Assembly (NCBI RefSeq): GCF_002355515.1
Contig: NZ_AP014809.1
Span: 5,170,501 to 5,234,500 of the forward strand
Reading direction: 5' to 3'
Length of the DNA: 64,000 nucleotides
From: Methylorubrum populi
Lineage (GTDB): Bacteria; Pseudomonadota; Alphaproteobacteria; Rhizobiales; Beijerinckiaceae
In this document: piece by piece, positions 43,210-53,092 of the stretch
Layout: each line of letters starts with the position of its first letter
Numbering within the stretch: position 1 is the stretch's first letter
Program-made: the position numbers and the translations under genes
Notes under the pieces: model-generated
The model's database searches: none
Seen by the model: only the letters and a program-made list of their open reading frames with translations
What the model was told of the DNA's origin: nothing

Positions 43210-46200
43210 ATGGCCACCGAGAAGAAGCTGAAGGATCCGGCGGAGGCGGCCCTCTCCGCGATCGAGCAGGCTTTGAATCTGGACATTCCGGCTCCGGGCG
43301 AGACCGCCCGGGTCGAGCCGCGCCTGCCCGATGTCGGCGACGGCGACCCGCTGGCCGATCCCTTCTCCGAGGCCGGGGGACGCCGCACCCCGACCCTCGA
43401 TATCGATCCCGGGCCCTCCGACCTCCCGCCGCCGGAGCGCGGCCGCTCGCGCCGCGAGGGCGGCCTCCTGCCCCCCGACCGCTCGCTGGTGGCCAATGAC
43501 GACCGCCAGAACATCGGCATCCTGCAGCAGACCCTGCGGGTGCGGCCCTCGCGCAAGCCGTACCTCGTCGCCGCCATCGCCTCCTTCCTCTGGCTCAACG
43601 GCCTCGTGGCGCTCGCCTGGAACCAGTCCGGCGGCGACCTGAAGGCGTTCATCACCGGGCTCACCGCGCTCCAGGCGGCGGTGGTGGCCACCGCCATCGC
43701 CGGGCCAATCGTGCTGTTTCTCATCACCGCGATGCTGGCGGTGCGCGCCCACGAGATGCGCCTCGTCGCCCGCGCCGTCGGCGAGGTGGCGATCCGGCTG
43801 GCCGAGCCCGAGAGCTTCTCGACGGATGCCGTGCTCACCATGTCGCAGACCGTGCGCCGCGAGGTCGCCGCCGTCGGCGACGGCGTGGAGCGGGCCCTCG
43901 CCCGGGCGGGCGAACTCGAGACGCTGGTGCGCGGCGAGATCTCGACCCTGGAGCGGGCCTATTCCGACAACGAGATCCGCATCCGCAGCCTCGTCGACGA
44001 GCTGATCGCCCAGCGTGAATCCATCGTCGGCAGCGCCGACCGGGTGCGCGGCGCCATCACCGGCTCGCACGAGAACCTGTCGAGCGAGCTGGAGGGCGCG
44101 GCCGAGCGCATCGTCGCGGCGATCAACGGCGCGGGCGAGCGCGTGACCGGGGCGCTCGACGCCCGCGGCGAGGCGATCACCACGGCGCTGGGCGAAGTCG
44201 GCGAGCGGGTGGTCGGCAACGTCTCGACCCGCGGCGACGACCTGATCCGCCAGCTCACCGCCACCAGCGAGGGCGTGCGCAGCGGCCTGGAGGAGATCGG
44301 CGGCAGCCTGACCACGACGCTGCAGCAGCGCGCCGACGAGGTGACGCAGGCCTTCGAGCGCACCGGCGGGGCGCTGACCCGCACGCTCGCCGACAATGCC
44401 GGCGCCGTCGCCCAGTCCCTGTCCGAGACCGGTACCGGCCTGATCGAGGCGCTGGACCGCCAGGGCGGCGCCGTGCGCGAGACCTTCGAGCGCTCGACCA
44501 GGGGCCTGGAAGAGGCCTTCCTGTCGCGTGGGACCGAACTGACCGAGCGCTTCGCCCAGACCGGCGGCGCGATCACCGCCCGCTTCGCCGAGACCGGCGA
44601 GGGCCTGAGCCGGCACTTCGCCGCCACCGGCGCGGCGATCTCCGAGGACATCGCCGCCCGCGGCGCCCTGCTGCGCACCGAGATCGAGGCCGCCGGCACC
44701 GGCGTCTCCGAGCTGATCGAGGGCCGTGGGCGCGATGCCCAGGCCGCCCTGGCGCTCGCCGCCGGCAGCGTCGCCGACGACTTCTCCGCCCGCATCGACC
44801 GGGTGCGCGACGGGTTTCTCGCCTCCGCCACCCAGGCGGCTGAGATCATGGATGGCCGCGGCCTCGAACTCGCCGGCCGGATCGAGGCGGCGGCGACCCG
44901 CGTCGACGACGTCATTGCGGTCCAGGGCGGGGCGCTCGCCTCGAACCTCGACGCCGCGGGCGACCGCGTCGCCGGCCTGATGACCGACCGCGCGGCCCAG
45001 GCCGCCGCCACCGTGGAGCAGGCGCTCGCCGGGCTCGGCTCGTCCTTCGCCGCCAACGCCGCCGGCACCGCCGAGACCCTGCGCGAGGTGGTAGCGCGGC
45101 TGGGCGACGACCTCGACACCCGCACGGGCGCCGCCCAGGACGGCATCCGCCGCAACGCGGAGGCCGCGACCGCCTCCGTCGGCGCCAGCGTCGAGGCGCT
45201 GGAGCGCCGCCTGCGCGAGGCGTCCGAAACCCTGACCGGGCTGCTCGCCGAGCGCACCGCCGAGTCCACCGCCCGGATGCTGCACACCGCCGAGGAGACC
45301 TCGGGCGCCGCGCAGGCGCAGGCCGCCGCGGTCGCCGCGCGCTTCACTGAAGCCGCCGAAACCCTGCGCCGGGCCGCCGACGAGGCCGCGGCCGCCGTCG
45401 AGAGCCGTTCGGACGACGTGGTCGGCCGGTTCCACGCCGCCGCCGAGCGCGTCGGGGGCGAGCTGGGCAGCCGCAGCGAGAGCGCTTCGCAGACGCTGCA
45501 CGCCGCGATCCAGCGGATGGCCGACGAACTCACCGCCCGCAGCGCCGAGGCGACCGGCGCCCTGGCGCTCGCCGCGGCCCATGCCGGCGGCGAGATCGGC
45601 AACCGCACCGACCAGTCGATGCACGCCCTACAGGACCTGCTGCGCCAGGTGGCCGACGAGATTGCCGTCCGCGGCTCCGAGGCGAGCGTCGCCCTGTCGC
45701 TGGCCGCGGCCCAGGCCGGCGGCGAGATCGGCAGCCGTGCCGACCAGTCGGTACAGGACCTGCGCGACCTGCTGGCCCGTGTCCGCGACGAGATCGACGG
45801 CCGCAGCGCCGAGATGACCGACGCCCTGGCCCGCACCGCCGAGCGCGTCGGTGGCGAAGTCGGCACCCGCACCGAGGAGTCGCTGCGGAGCCTGCGCGAC
45901 GCCCTTGAGCGGATCGGCGAGGAGCTGTCCGCCCGCGGCGAGGCTACGGTTCAGGCACTGTCGCGCAGCGCGGCAGGGGTCGGCTCCGAGCTGGATGCCC
46001 GTCTGGGCGCCCTGGAGGAAGGCTTCGGCCGCCACGGCCGCGGCGCCGCCGCGCTCATCGCCAGCCAGTCCGACGAGGCCCAGTCCCGCCTCGAAGGCGC
46101 CGGCCGCGAGGTGGCGCTTGCCATCGCCGGCCACGTCTCGCAGGTCGGCGACGCGCTTCACCGCAGCCACGCCGCCTTCATCGAGACCACCGACAGCCGC

Positions 46201-49200
46201 GCCCGCGCGGTGGAGGAGGCGCTGGGCAGCCGCCTCGCCGCCCTGCAGGAGACCATCGCCCGCGGCGACATCCTCGCTGACCGGATCGCCGGCAACGCGC
46301 AGACCCTCGGGGCCACCCTGGATTCGCGCCTCGGCGAGATCGACCGGATCATCGCGGTGCAGGGCAGTGCACTCGCCGAATCCCTGGCCGAGCGCGCCCG
46401 CCTCGCCGGCGAGACGGTCGAAGCGCGGATCAGCGAGATGGAGTCCCTCTCCGCCCGCCGCGCCGCCGAGATCGGCGAGAGCTTCGCGGCCCTGGTCGGC
46501 CATGTCGATACGCGTCTCGGCGCCCGCGCCAACGCCCTCAACGAAACCCTGGTGCTGCGCGCCTCCGAGATCGCCCGCACTCTGGACGAGGGCAACCGCA
46601 TCCTCACGGACGCCCTCGACCGGCGCATCGAAGGCTCGGCGCAGGACATCGCCGACCGCGGCCGCTCCGTGGGCGACGTTCTCGCCGCCCGTGCCGCCGA
46701 GATCGCCGAGCGGCTCGAGCGCACGACGCAGGATCTCGCCCGCCGCCTTGATGAGGGCGCCGAGCGCCTCGATACCGGCGTCGTCGCGCGCCTCGACTCG
46801 ATCAGCGGCACGCTGGAGGAGCGCGCCCGCCATCTCGACGAGTCCTTCGGCATCCAGGCCCTCGAAGCAGTGCGCCTGATCGAGGGCCGCACCCGCACCA
46901 TCGACGGCGAGCTGACGACGCGGATCCGCGACCTCGTCGCCCTGCTGGAGCGCCGCAGCGGCCTCGCGGTCGAGGCGCTCGGCGGCCATGTCGAGACCAT
47001 TGCCCGGCTGTTCGACGAGCGGGCCGAGAGCCTCAACCACCTGTTCGAAGAGCGCGGCGGCGCGCTCGCCGCCGACCTCGACCAGCGGGGCCGCGCCACG
47101 GTCGAAGGCCTCAACGGACGCCTCTCCGAGATCACTCAGGCCCTGGAACAGGGCGGCGCCTCGCTCGGCGCCCTGCTCGACCGGCGCGGCACCGCCCTGC
47201 TCGCCGCCCTGCGCGACCTCGTGGGGCAGGTCGATGGCCTGCTCGGCGAGGGCACCGGCCGCCTCGGCCAAGCCCTCGAGACCCAGGCGGGCGAGATCCG
47301 CAGCCTGCTCGACAGCCGCACCGACGACCTGCGCGGCCTGATGGAGGGCAGCGCCGGGCGGGTGCGCGGCGAGTTCGAGGCCGGCCTCGGCGCCGTCGAG
47401 ACCGCGCTGGAGGAGCGCCTGCGCACGGTGCGCGACCTGCTCGAGGCCCGCAGCCACGAGATCCGCGACACCTTCGACCACCGCACGGACGACCTGCGCG
47501 GCCTGATGGAGGGCGGCGCCGGACAGGTGCGCGGCGCCTTCGACGCGAGCCTCGGCGCCCTCGAGACGGTGCTGGAAGAGCGCCTGCGCACGGTGCGCGA
47601 CCTGCTCGACGCCCGCAGCCACGAGATCCGCGACACCCTCGACAGCCGCACCGGTACCCTGCGCGGCCTCGTGGACGGCAGCGCCGGCCATGTCCGCGGC
47701 GAGTTCGAGGCCGGGCTCGACGCCCTGCGCGCCGCCCTGGAGGAGCCGGCCCGCACGGTGCAGGACCTGCTCGACAGCCGCGCCGGTGAGATCCGCGCCA
47801 TGCTCGACGCCCGCGGCGACGACCTGCGCACGACCCTGGAGGAGCGCACCCGCACGGTTCAGGAGATTCTCGACCACCGCACCGGCGAGATCCGTGGGCT
47901 GCTCGACGGCCATGCCGGCCGCCTCGACGAGGGCTTCCAGGGCCGCGTTCTGCCGCTCCAGGCGGCGCTGACCGAGGGCGCGCGCCTGTTCGTCGAGACG
48001 CTGGAGGGCGGCATCGGCCGGGCCACGAGCGAGGTCGATGCCCGCACGCGGGGGCTCACCCACCTGTTCGACGAGCGCCTCGGCGTCCTCGGCGACCTCG
48101 TGGACGGGCGCGGCCAGCAGGTGGCGCAGACCGTCGAGACGCGGACGCAGGAGCTGCGCACCCTGTTCGACGAGATCCACGCCCGCCTCGGCACCCTGGT
48201 GGACGAGCGTGCGAACACCCTGACCGGCCGCGTCGACAGCCAGACCCAGGCGCTGGCAGCCCTGTTCGACGAGCGGATGCAGAGCCTCGACGGGTTGGTC
48301 GAGAGCCGCGGCGGCGCCTTCGCGCAGATCGTGGAGAACCAGGCCGCCACCCTGGCGCGGACCGTCGATACCCGCAGCGAGGACTTCACCGCCCGTATCG
48401 ACGCCCGCCTGCGCGCCTTCGCGACCGTGGTGGCGAACCGCGCCAACGCGCTCGCCGACGCCTTCGACGAACGCCAGGACGCCTACGCGGCCCTGGTCGA
48501 CGAGGGCATGACGCGCATGGTCGCCGCGCTCGACGAGCGGGCCCGCCAGCACGTGGCCCAGTTCGAGACGGTCGAAGAGCGCCAGAAGTCTGTCGCGGCC
48601 CTGGTCGCGGCCGGTACCGATCGGATCGCGGCGGCCCTGGACGAGCGCGCCCGTCAGCAGGTCGCCCTCGCCGAAGCCTTCGACGGACAGCAGGAATCCT
48701 ATGCGAGCCTGATCGAGCAGGGCACCGCCCGCCTCGTGGCGGCCCTGGACGAGCGTGCCCAGCGGCAGGCGGCTCTCACCGAAGCCTTCGAGGGGCAGCG
48801 GGACGCCTACGCCACCTTGATCGAGCAGGGCACCGCCCGGATGGTCTCGGCTCTCGAGGAGCGGGCGCGCCGCCACGCGGTGTTGGCCGAGGCGTTCGAC
48901 CGCCAGAAGGAGGCCTACGCGGCCCTGATCGACGGCGGCACCGCCCGGATGGTCGCGGCGCTCGACGAGCGCGCCGAGCGGCAGTTGGCGCTGACCGAGA
49001 GCTTCGACGAGCGCCGCAACGCCTACGCGGCGCTGGTGGAGGACGGCATCGCCCGGATGGGCCGGATGCTGGAGGAGCGCGCCCAGCGTCACGCCGCCGA
49101 GGTCCAGGCCCGCGCCGCCGCGCTGGCCGAGTCCATGGACGAGCGCAACGCGGCGCTGGCGCGCCTGATCGACGGACCGGCCGCGGCCCTGGCCGATGCG

Positions 49201-50982
49201 CTGGCCGAGCGGGAGCAGGCCCTCGACCGGCTCATCGCCGACAAGGGGACACCGCTGGTCGAGGCGCTGCGCGATCGCACTGACGCCATCGTCGTCCGCA
49301 CGGTCGAGTCGGCCCAGGCGCTGCGCGCGGCCCTGGACGAGGGCGCGGCGGCCTCCGCCGAGACGGTCGGCCAGGCCCATGAGCGGGTCCGCCGCGACGT
49401 CGCCGGCGTCCTCACCCGGATCGAGAGCGCCAACGGCGCGCTCAAGGACCTCGTCGGAGGCGCCTCCGAGAACCTCGCTGCCGTCGAGCAGGGGCTCGCG
49501 GCCCGCGTCGAGCAGATCCAGTCGACCCTCGACCGGGTCGCCGCCGACACGGCGCAGGCCTCCGACCGGGTGTCGACGCAGGTCGTGGCCCTGCGCGAGG
49601 CTTCGCAGGGGGCCCTCGCCCAGGCCTCCGAACTCGCCGAGACCCTCGATGCTCGCAGCCGGACTCTGGTGGAGCGCACCGGCAGCCATGTCGGTGCCCT
49701 CTCCGAGGCCGCCGGCACCCTGGAGGCGGTGGAGAGCCGTCTGGCCGAGAGCCTGTCGAGCCGGCAGGCCGTGATCGAGGCGGTGCTGTCCCGCCTCGAA
49801 GAGCGCAGCCAGGCCATCGAGGCCCAGACCGGCCGCTTCGGCAGCGTGATCGAGGAGACGCTGCGCACGGCCGAAGCCCGCGCCCGCGAACTCAACGAGA
49901 GCGTCGCCCGCGCGGCCCGCGAGGCCGGGACCTCGGTGGCGGGCGACTTCGCCCGCCTGCGCAGCGGCGCCGAAGAGGAAAGCGCCCGCACCACGACCGC
50001 GGTGCACAGCGCCATCGAGGCGGCCTCGGCCAAGATGATGGAGAGCTTTGCCGCAGCCTCCAGCCAGTTCGGCGACTCGGTCGCGCGGATGAACGCCATG
50101 GCCGCGGAGATCCGCCGCGAACTCGACGCGACCCGTAGCGACCTGCAGCGCGGCGTGCTCGACCTGCCTCGCGAGACGCAGGACGCGACCAGCGAGATGC
50201 GTCGCGTGGTGGCCGAGCAGATCGACGCACTGAACGAACTCGCGGCCCTGGTGGCCCGCTCGAACCGGTCGGTGGATGTCGCCCAGCCGGCGGCGCAGGC
50301 CCGCGCCGGCGAGCAGCGCCGCACCGCCGAGGCTGGCCGCGGCGTCTCCGCTCCCGCCGCGCCGCCGCAGCCGGCGCCGGCCCGCAGCGCGGCGCCGACG
50401 GCGGCCCGGCCCCAGCCGCCGGCTCCCCCGGCCGCGCCGCGTCCGGTAAGCCCGGCTGCCGCCCAGGGTGGGGGCCAAAGCGCGGCTCAAGGAGCGGTTC
50501 AGGGGCGGCCCGGCACCCGCGACAACCGCGGCTGGCTGTCCGACCTCCTGACACGCGCCTCGATCGACGATGACGGCGCCGAGGCGATTCCCGCCCCGGC
50601 ACCCACCCCGGCGCCGGAAGCGAAGGGACCGGTCGAGCGGATCTCGCTCGATGCGATCTCGACCGACATCGCCCGGATGGTGGATCATCGCGCGTCCGTC
50701 GAGTTCTGGCAGCGCTACCGCCGGGGCGACGCGAACCTGTTCGACGGCCGTCTCTACACGGCGCAGGGGCGCCAGACCTTCGAGCAGATCCAGCGCCGCT
50801 ACCGGGCGGATGCGGAGTTCCGCCGGACGGTCGATCGCTATGTCGGCGAGTTCGAGCGTCTGCTCGGCGAGGTGACGAAGAACGACCGCGACACCAAGCG
50901 CGCGGACGCCTACCTCACCTCGGAGACGGGCAAGGTCTACACCATGCTCGCCCATGCCAGCGGCCGGTTCGACGAGGTGTGA
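43210..50982 (+). CDS. giant membrane-anchored coiled-coil protein, growth pole ring (GPR/RgsE)-like
   Basis: 2590 residues from the ATG at 43210 (MATEKKLKDPAEAALSA). An acidic cytoplasmic N-terminus (1-117) precedes two membrane helices (about 118-137 and 158-177). Residues about 200-2370 are almost continuous apolipoprotein-A/kinesin-like amphipathic helix built from repeats of the E-E-R-x-x-x-L type. A Pro/Ala-rich linker (about 2378-2430) leads to a compact C-terminal domain (about 2475-2590; SVEFWQRYRRGDANLFDGRL). This layout matches the Agrobacterium GPR and Sinorhizobium RgsE proteins, which form a ring at the growth pole and are needed for polar elongation and rod shape. Two blocks of tandem repeats are listed separately. 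The gene is alone and ends at a strong terminator. Confidence 0.85.
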   Translation: MATEKKLKDPAEAALSAIEQALNLDIPAPGETARVEPRLPDVGDGDPLADPFSEAGGRRTPTLDIDPGPSDLPPPERGRSRREGGLLPPDRSLVANDDRQNIGILQQTLRVRPSRKPYLVAAIASFLWLNGLVALAWNQSGGDLKAFITGLTALQAAVVATAIAGPIVLFLITAMLAVRAHEMRLVARAVGEVAIRLAEPESFSTDAVLTMSQTVRREVAAVGDGVERALARAGELETLVRGEISTLERAYSDNEIRIRSLVDELIAQRESIVGSADRVRGAITGSHENLSSELEGAAERIVAAINGAGERVTGALDARGEAITTALGEVGERVVGNVSTRGDDLIRQLTATSEGVRSGLEEIGGSLTTTLQQRADEVTQAFERTGGALTRTLADNAGAVAQSLSETGTGLIEALDRQGGAVRETFERSTRGLEEAFLSRGTELTERFAQTGGAITARFAETGEGLSRHFAATGAAISEDIAARGALLRTEIEAAGTGVSELIEGRGRDAQAALALAAGSVADDFSARIDRVRDGFLASATQAAEIMDGRGLELAGRIEAAATRVDDVIAVQGGALASNLDAAGDRVAGLMTDRAAQAAATVEQALAGLGSSFAANAAGTAETLREVVARLGDDLDTRTGAAQDGIRRNAEAATASVGASVEALERRLREASETLTGLLAERTAESTARMLHTAEETSGAAQAQAAAVAARFTEAAETLRRAADEAAAAVESRSDDVVGRFHAAAERVGGELGSRSESASQTLHAAIQRMADELTARSAEATGALALAAAHAGGEIGNRTDQSMHALQDLLRQVADEIAVRGSEASVALSLAAAQAGGEIGSRADQSVQDLRDLLARVRDEIDGRSAEMTDALARTAERVGGEVGTRTEESLRSLRDALERIGEELSARGEATVQALSRSAAGVGSELDARLGALEEGFGRHGRGAAALIASQSDEAQSRLEGAGREVALAIAGHVSQVGDALHRSHAAFIETTDSRARAVEEALGSRLAALQETIARGDILADRIAGNAQTLGATLDSRLGEIDRIIAVQGSALAESLAERARLAGETVEARISEMESLSARRAAEIGESFAALVGHVDTRLGARANALNETLVLRASEIARTLDEGNRILTDALDRRIEGSAQDIADRGRSVGDVLAARAAEIAERLERTTQDLARRLDEGAERLDTGVVARLDSISGTLEERARHLDESFGIQALEAVRLIEGRTRTIDGELTTRIRDLVALLERRSGLAVEALGGHVETIARLFDERAESLNHLFEERGGALAADLDQRGRATVEGLNGRLSEITQALEQGGASLGALLDRRGTALLAALRDLVGQVDGLLGEGTGRLGQALETQAGEIRSLLDSRTDDLRGLMEGSAGRVRGEFEAGLGAVETALEERLRTVRDLLEARSHEIRDTFDHRTDDLRGLMEGGAGQVRGAFDASLGALETVLEERLRTVRDLLDARSHEIRDTLDSRTGTLRGLVDGSAGHVRGEFEAGLDALRAALEEPARTVQDLLDSRAGEIRAMLDARGDDLRTTLEERTRTVQEILDHRTGEIRGLLDGHAGRLDEGFQGRVLPLQAALTEGARLFVETLEGGIGRATSEVDARTRGLTHLFDERLGVLGDLVDGRGQQVAQTVETRTQELRTLFDEIHARLGTLVDERANTLTGRVDSQTQALAALFDERMQSLDGLVESRGGAFAQIVENQAATLARTVDTRSEDFTARIDARLRAFATVVANRANALADAFDERQDAYAALVDEGMTRMVAALDERARQHVAQFETVEERQKSVAALVAAGTDRIAAALDERARQQVALAEAFDGQQESYASLIEQGTARLVAALDERAQRQAALTEAFEGQRDAYATLIEQGTARMVSALEERARRHAVLAEAFDRQKEAYAALIDGGTARMVAALDERAERQLALTESFDERRNAYAALVEDGIARMGRMLEERAQRHAAEVQARAAALAESMDERNAALARLIDGPAAALADALAEREQALDRLIADKGTPLVEALRDRTDAIVVRTVESAQALRAALDEGAAASAETVGQAHERVRRDVAGVLTRIESANGALKDLVGGASENLAAVEQGLAARVEQIQSTLDRVAADTAQASDRVSTQVVALREASQGALAQASELAETLDARSRTLVERTGSHVGALSEAAGTLEAVESRLAESLSSRQAVIEAVLSRLEERSQAIEAQTGRFGSVIEETLRTAEARARELNESVARAAREAGTSVAGDFARLRSGAEEESARTTTAVHSAIEAASAKMMESFAAASSQFGDSVARMNAMAAEIRRELDATRSDLQRGVLDLPRETQDATSEMRRVVAEQIDALNELAALVARSNRSVDVAQPAAQARAGEQRRTAEAGRGVSAPAAPPQPAPARSAAPTAARPQPPAPPAAPRPVSPAAAQGGGQSAAQGAVQGRPGTRDNRGWLSDLLTRASIDDDGAEAIPAPAPTPAPEAKGPVERISLDAISTDIARMVDHRASVEFWQRYRRGDANLFDGRLYTAQGRQTFEQIQRRYRADAEFRRTVDRYVGEFERLLGEVTKNDRDTKRADAYLTSETGKVYTMLAHASGRFDEV
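47323..47817 (+). repeat. three tandem 165-bp (55-residue) repeats in the giant protein
   Basis: DDLRGLMEGSAGRVRGEFEA recurs with period 165 bases (starts at 47323, 47488 and 47653; the third begins GTLRGLVDGSAGHVRG). Each unit ends in the ERLRTVRDLL...SHEIRDT segment. 55 residues equals five 11-residue helical units. A degenerate continuation follows. Confidence 0.9.
48484..49131 (+). repeat. six tandem 108-bp (36-residue) repeats in the giant protein
   Basis: Units start at 48484, 48592, 48700, 48808, 48916 and 49024, exactly 108 bases apart. The unit resembles YASLIEQGTARLVAALDERA followed by QRQAALTEAFEGQRDA. The second and sixth copies are the most diverged. Confidence 0.9.
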
Positions 50983-51050
50983 GGCGCAAGCTCCGATCGA
51001 GGCGGGTTCGGTATTGCCGGAGCCGCCTCGCGGCGCCATCGAGCGGGCGG

Positions 51051-51100
51051 CCCATGAAAAAGGCCCCCACCGCACGCGCGGTAGGGGCCTTTTTCATGGG
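51051..51100. terminator. bidirectional terminator between the giant gene and the XRE-cupin gene
   Basis: A long near-perfect palindrome: CCCATGAAAAAGGCCCC at the left arm and GGGGCCTTTTTCATGGG at the right, with ACCGC/GCGGT inside and an ACGC loop. A- and T-tracts flank the GC stem so it can stop transcription from both sides. Confidence 0.95.
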
Positions 51101-51228
51101 ATGCGGCCGTCCCAGGCGGCCGGCCTGTGCGGTCTCATGGGAGGGTCCGATCGATCCCGTCGCAGGGCGGGTCCCGCACCGCGCGGGCGCGCCTGTACGG
51201 CGTCCGCTCCGATCGGGCGGAGATCCGC

Positions 51229-51858
51229 TCACTCCATCACGGCGGCCTTCATGATGACCACCATCGTCGCCCGGCCCGGCTCGTCGCCGAGGCAGCGGAT
51301 GCTGTGGGGACGGTCGCAGCGGTAGCGCAGGGTCTCGCCGGCATTGGCCCGCTGCACCTCGCCGCCCACCTCGACCTCGAAGCTGCCCTCTAGCACCGAG
51401 AGCGACTCGACCGAGCCGCGCTGGTGCGCGTCGGATTCGAGCACCCCGCCGGGATCGGCGGTGACGTCGTACCATTGCAGCCACTCGACGGTCTTGATCC
51501 AGCCGATGATGGCGAGCCGCACCTTGCCGTCGTCGGAGACGAGCCGCGGAGTATCGGCGCGGGAGAAGCGCTCGATGAAGGGCTCCTCGTCGGAGGTGGC
51601 CAGGACGCGCTCGATCGAGACGTCGAGCGCCTGGCTGAGGCGCCAAATCGTGGCCAGTGTCGGGTTGGTCTCGTTGCGCTCGATCTGGCTGATGATCGAC
51701 TTCGCCACGCCCGACTGCTCGGCGAGTTCCGATAGCGAGAGGTTGTAGGCCTTGCGCAGGCGCTGGATCGTCTTGCCGAGTTGGCCCGAGAGCACCTGCG
51801 CACCGCTGGCGAGATCCTTCGGCCGTCCACGCTCGAGGCTTGCCGCTATGTCCTGCAT
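51229..51858 (-). CDS. XRE-family regulator with C-terminal cupin domain
   Basis: 209 residues from the ATG at 51858 (GTG 51861 directly before it). Helix-turn-helix about residues 27-85: IQRLRKAYNLSLSELAEQSG, VAKSIISQIERNETNPTLAT. The cupin-2 domain about 125-205 includes HQRGSVESLSVLEGSFEVEV and RCDRPHSIRCLG. This type (PuuR/SutR-like) senses small metabolites, often amino acids or polyamines. The target is not evident. It ends at the bidirectional terminator. Confidence 0.92.
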   Translation of the reverse strand: MQDIAASLERGRPKDLASGAQVLSGQLGKTIQRLRKAYNLSLSELAEQSGVAKSIISQIERNETNPTLATIWRLSQALDVSIERVLATSDEEPFIERFSRADTPRLVSDDGKVRLAIIGWIKTVEWLQWYDVTADPGGVLESDAHQRGSVESLSVLEGSFEVEVGGEVQRANAGETLRYRCDRPHSIRCLGDEPGRATMVVIMKAAVME

Positions 51859-52036
51859 CACGTCGGTCCGCTGAGAGTGCCCGCCGGGACATCCGCGCGC
51901 CGGACCCGCCCTCGCGGGTGGAACCGTTCACGACGTCATGGGCAGGGCACCGAAAGGCGTTCCGTTATCCGAACGAGCGTTTGATCTGTCAAACGCAAAA
52001 CCGCGGCGGTGACGCGGTTTCGTCCCAGCGGGAAGC

Positions 52037-52843
52037 CTATTGCCAGAGCGCGTAGAAGTGATGGAGCGGGCCGTGGCCATGGCCGACGGGCACCGAATCC
52101 GCCGCGCGGATCGCCGCCGTGACATAGGTCTTCGCCCCACCCACCGCCTCGGCGAGGCCCTGGCCGCGGGCGAGCCCGGCCGCCACGGCCGCCGAGAGGG
52201 TGCAGCCGGTGCCGTGACTATTGCGGGTCTCGATGCGCGGCGCCGCGAACCGGCGCAGCGTTCCGTCCGCGGCGACGAGGTGATCGACGCTCTCGCGGCC
52301 CTCGCCATGGCCGCCCTTGATCAGCACCGCCCGCGCCCCGCGCGACAGCAATCGCCGGGCCTGGCCCACCGCCTCGTTCTCGTGTCCGGCCTCCGCCTCG
52401 TCGAGCAGGGTCGCGGCCTCCGGAAGGTTGGGCGTGACGACGGTGGCCAGCGGCATCAGCTCGCCGCGCAGCGTTTCGACGGCTTCCTGCGAGATCAGCC
52501 GGTCGCCGCTAGTGGCCACCATGACGGGATCGAGCACCACCGGGATGCCGGTGGCGTGCCGCCGCAGGCTTTCGGCCACGGCGCGGATGGTTTCGGGCCG
52601 CGAAAGCATGCCGATCTTCACCGCACCCACCGCGAGGTCGGCGAAGACCGAGTCGATCTGCGCGGCGACGAAGTCGGCGGGCACGTCGTGGATCGCCTGC
52701 ACCCCGCGGGTGTTCTGTGCGGTGAGAGCGGTGACCACGCTGGCGCCGTAGACGCGCAGGGCCGCGAAAGTCTTGAGATCGGCCTGGATGCCGGCGCCCC
52801 CGCCCGAATCCGAGCCGGCGATGGTCAGGGCGATGGCGGTCAT
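52037..52843 (-). CDS. thiD: hydroxymethylpyrimidine (phosphate) kinase
   Basis: 268 residues from the ATG at 52843. Ribokinase-like fold: [20 protein letters not shown] at the N-terminus, [15 protein letters not shown], and the catalytic anion hole [17 protein letters not shown]. ThiD phosphorylates HMP and HMP-P to HMP-PP for thiamine synthesis and salvage. It follows the thiE gene in the same direction, 245 bases apart, with two repeats between them. No TPP riboswitch is recognised upstream. Confidence 0.96.
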   Translation of the reverse strand: MTAIALTIAGSDSGGGAGIQADLKTFAALRVYGASVVTALTAQNTRGVQAIHDVPADFVAAQIDSVFADLAVGAVKIGMLSRPETIRAVAESLRRHATGIPVVLDPVMVATSGDRLISQEAVETLRGELMPLATVVTPNLPEAATLLDEAEAGHENEAVGQARRLLSRGARAVLIKGGHGEGRESVDHLVAADGTLRRFAAPRIETRNSHGTGCTLSAAVAAGLARGQGLAEAVGGAKTYVTAAIRAADSVPVGHGHGPLHHFYALWQ

Positions 52844-52883
52844 GGGCGTCTCCCGTCGTCGGCTCTTCTGGCGTCGGCTCCAT

Positions 52884-52990
52884 CTAGAGCCGTATCCGAC
52901 CTGATTGCATCAGGCCGGCGTCTCTCGCTCATTGTTTTGGCGCGCCTTCTTTCGACGAACCGGTGACCACTTCGTCGGAATGCGCTCTAG
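52884..52990. repeat. CTAG-bounded intergenic repeat, copy A
   Basis: About 107 bases beginning CTAGAGCCGTATCC and ending GCGCTCTAG. Shares with copy B the GATTGCATCA-GCCGGCGTCTC block, a CGCGCCTTCT block, TCGACGAACCGGT/TCGATCCGCTAT and the closing GTCGGA...CTCTAG. It looks like a dispersed Methylobacterium intergenic repeat. Confidence 0.85.
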
Positions 52991-53092
52991 ACCGGCATTC
53001 GGCCGGATTGCATCATGCCGGCGTCTCCAGGTCCTTGCCTCGACGCGCCTTCTCTCGTCGATCCGCTATCCACGGCGTCGGACCGCCTCTAG
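52987..53092. repeat. CTAG-bounded intergenic repeat, copy B
   Basis: About 106 bases, directly repeated after copy A and sharing one CTAG with it. Its terminal CTAG (53089-53092) supplies the TAG stop codon of thiE on the minus strand. Confidence 0.85.

Noticed and set aside
45628..51075. 1815-residue minus-strand open frame antisense to the giant protein
   Set aside because: A mirror of the repetitive, GC-rich coding strand; no ribosome site and no domain. Typical shadow of high-GC codon bias.
51868..51885. GCTGAGAGTGCC resembling the first part of a TPP riboswitch near the thiamine genes
   Set aside because: No downstream CCTGATCTGG-type core or P4/P5 helices, and it lies upstream of the XRE-cupin gene rather than of thiD or thiE.
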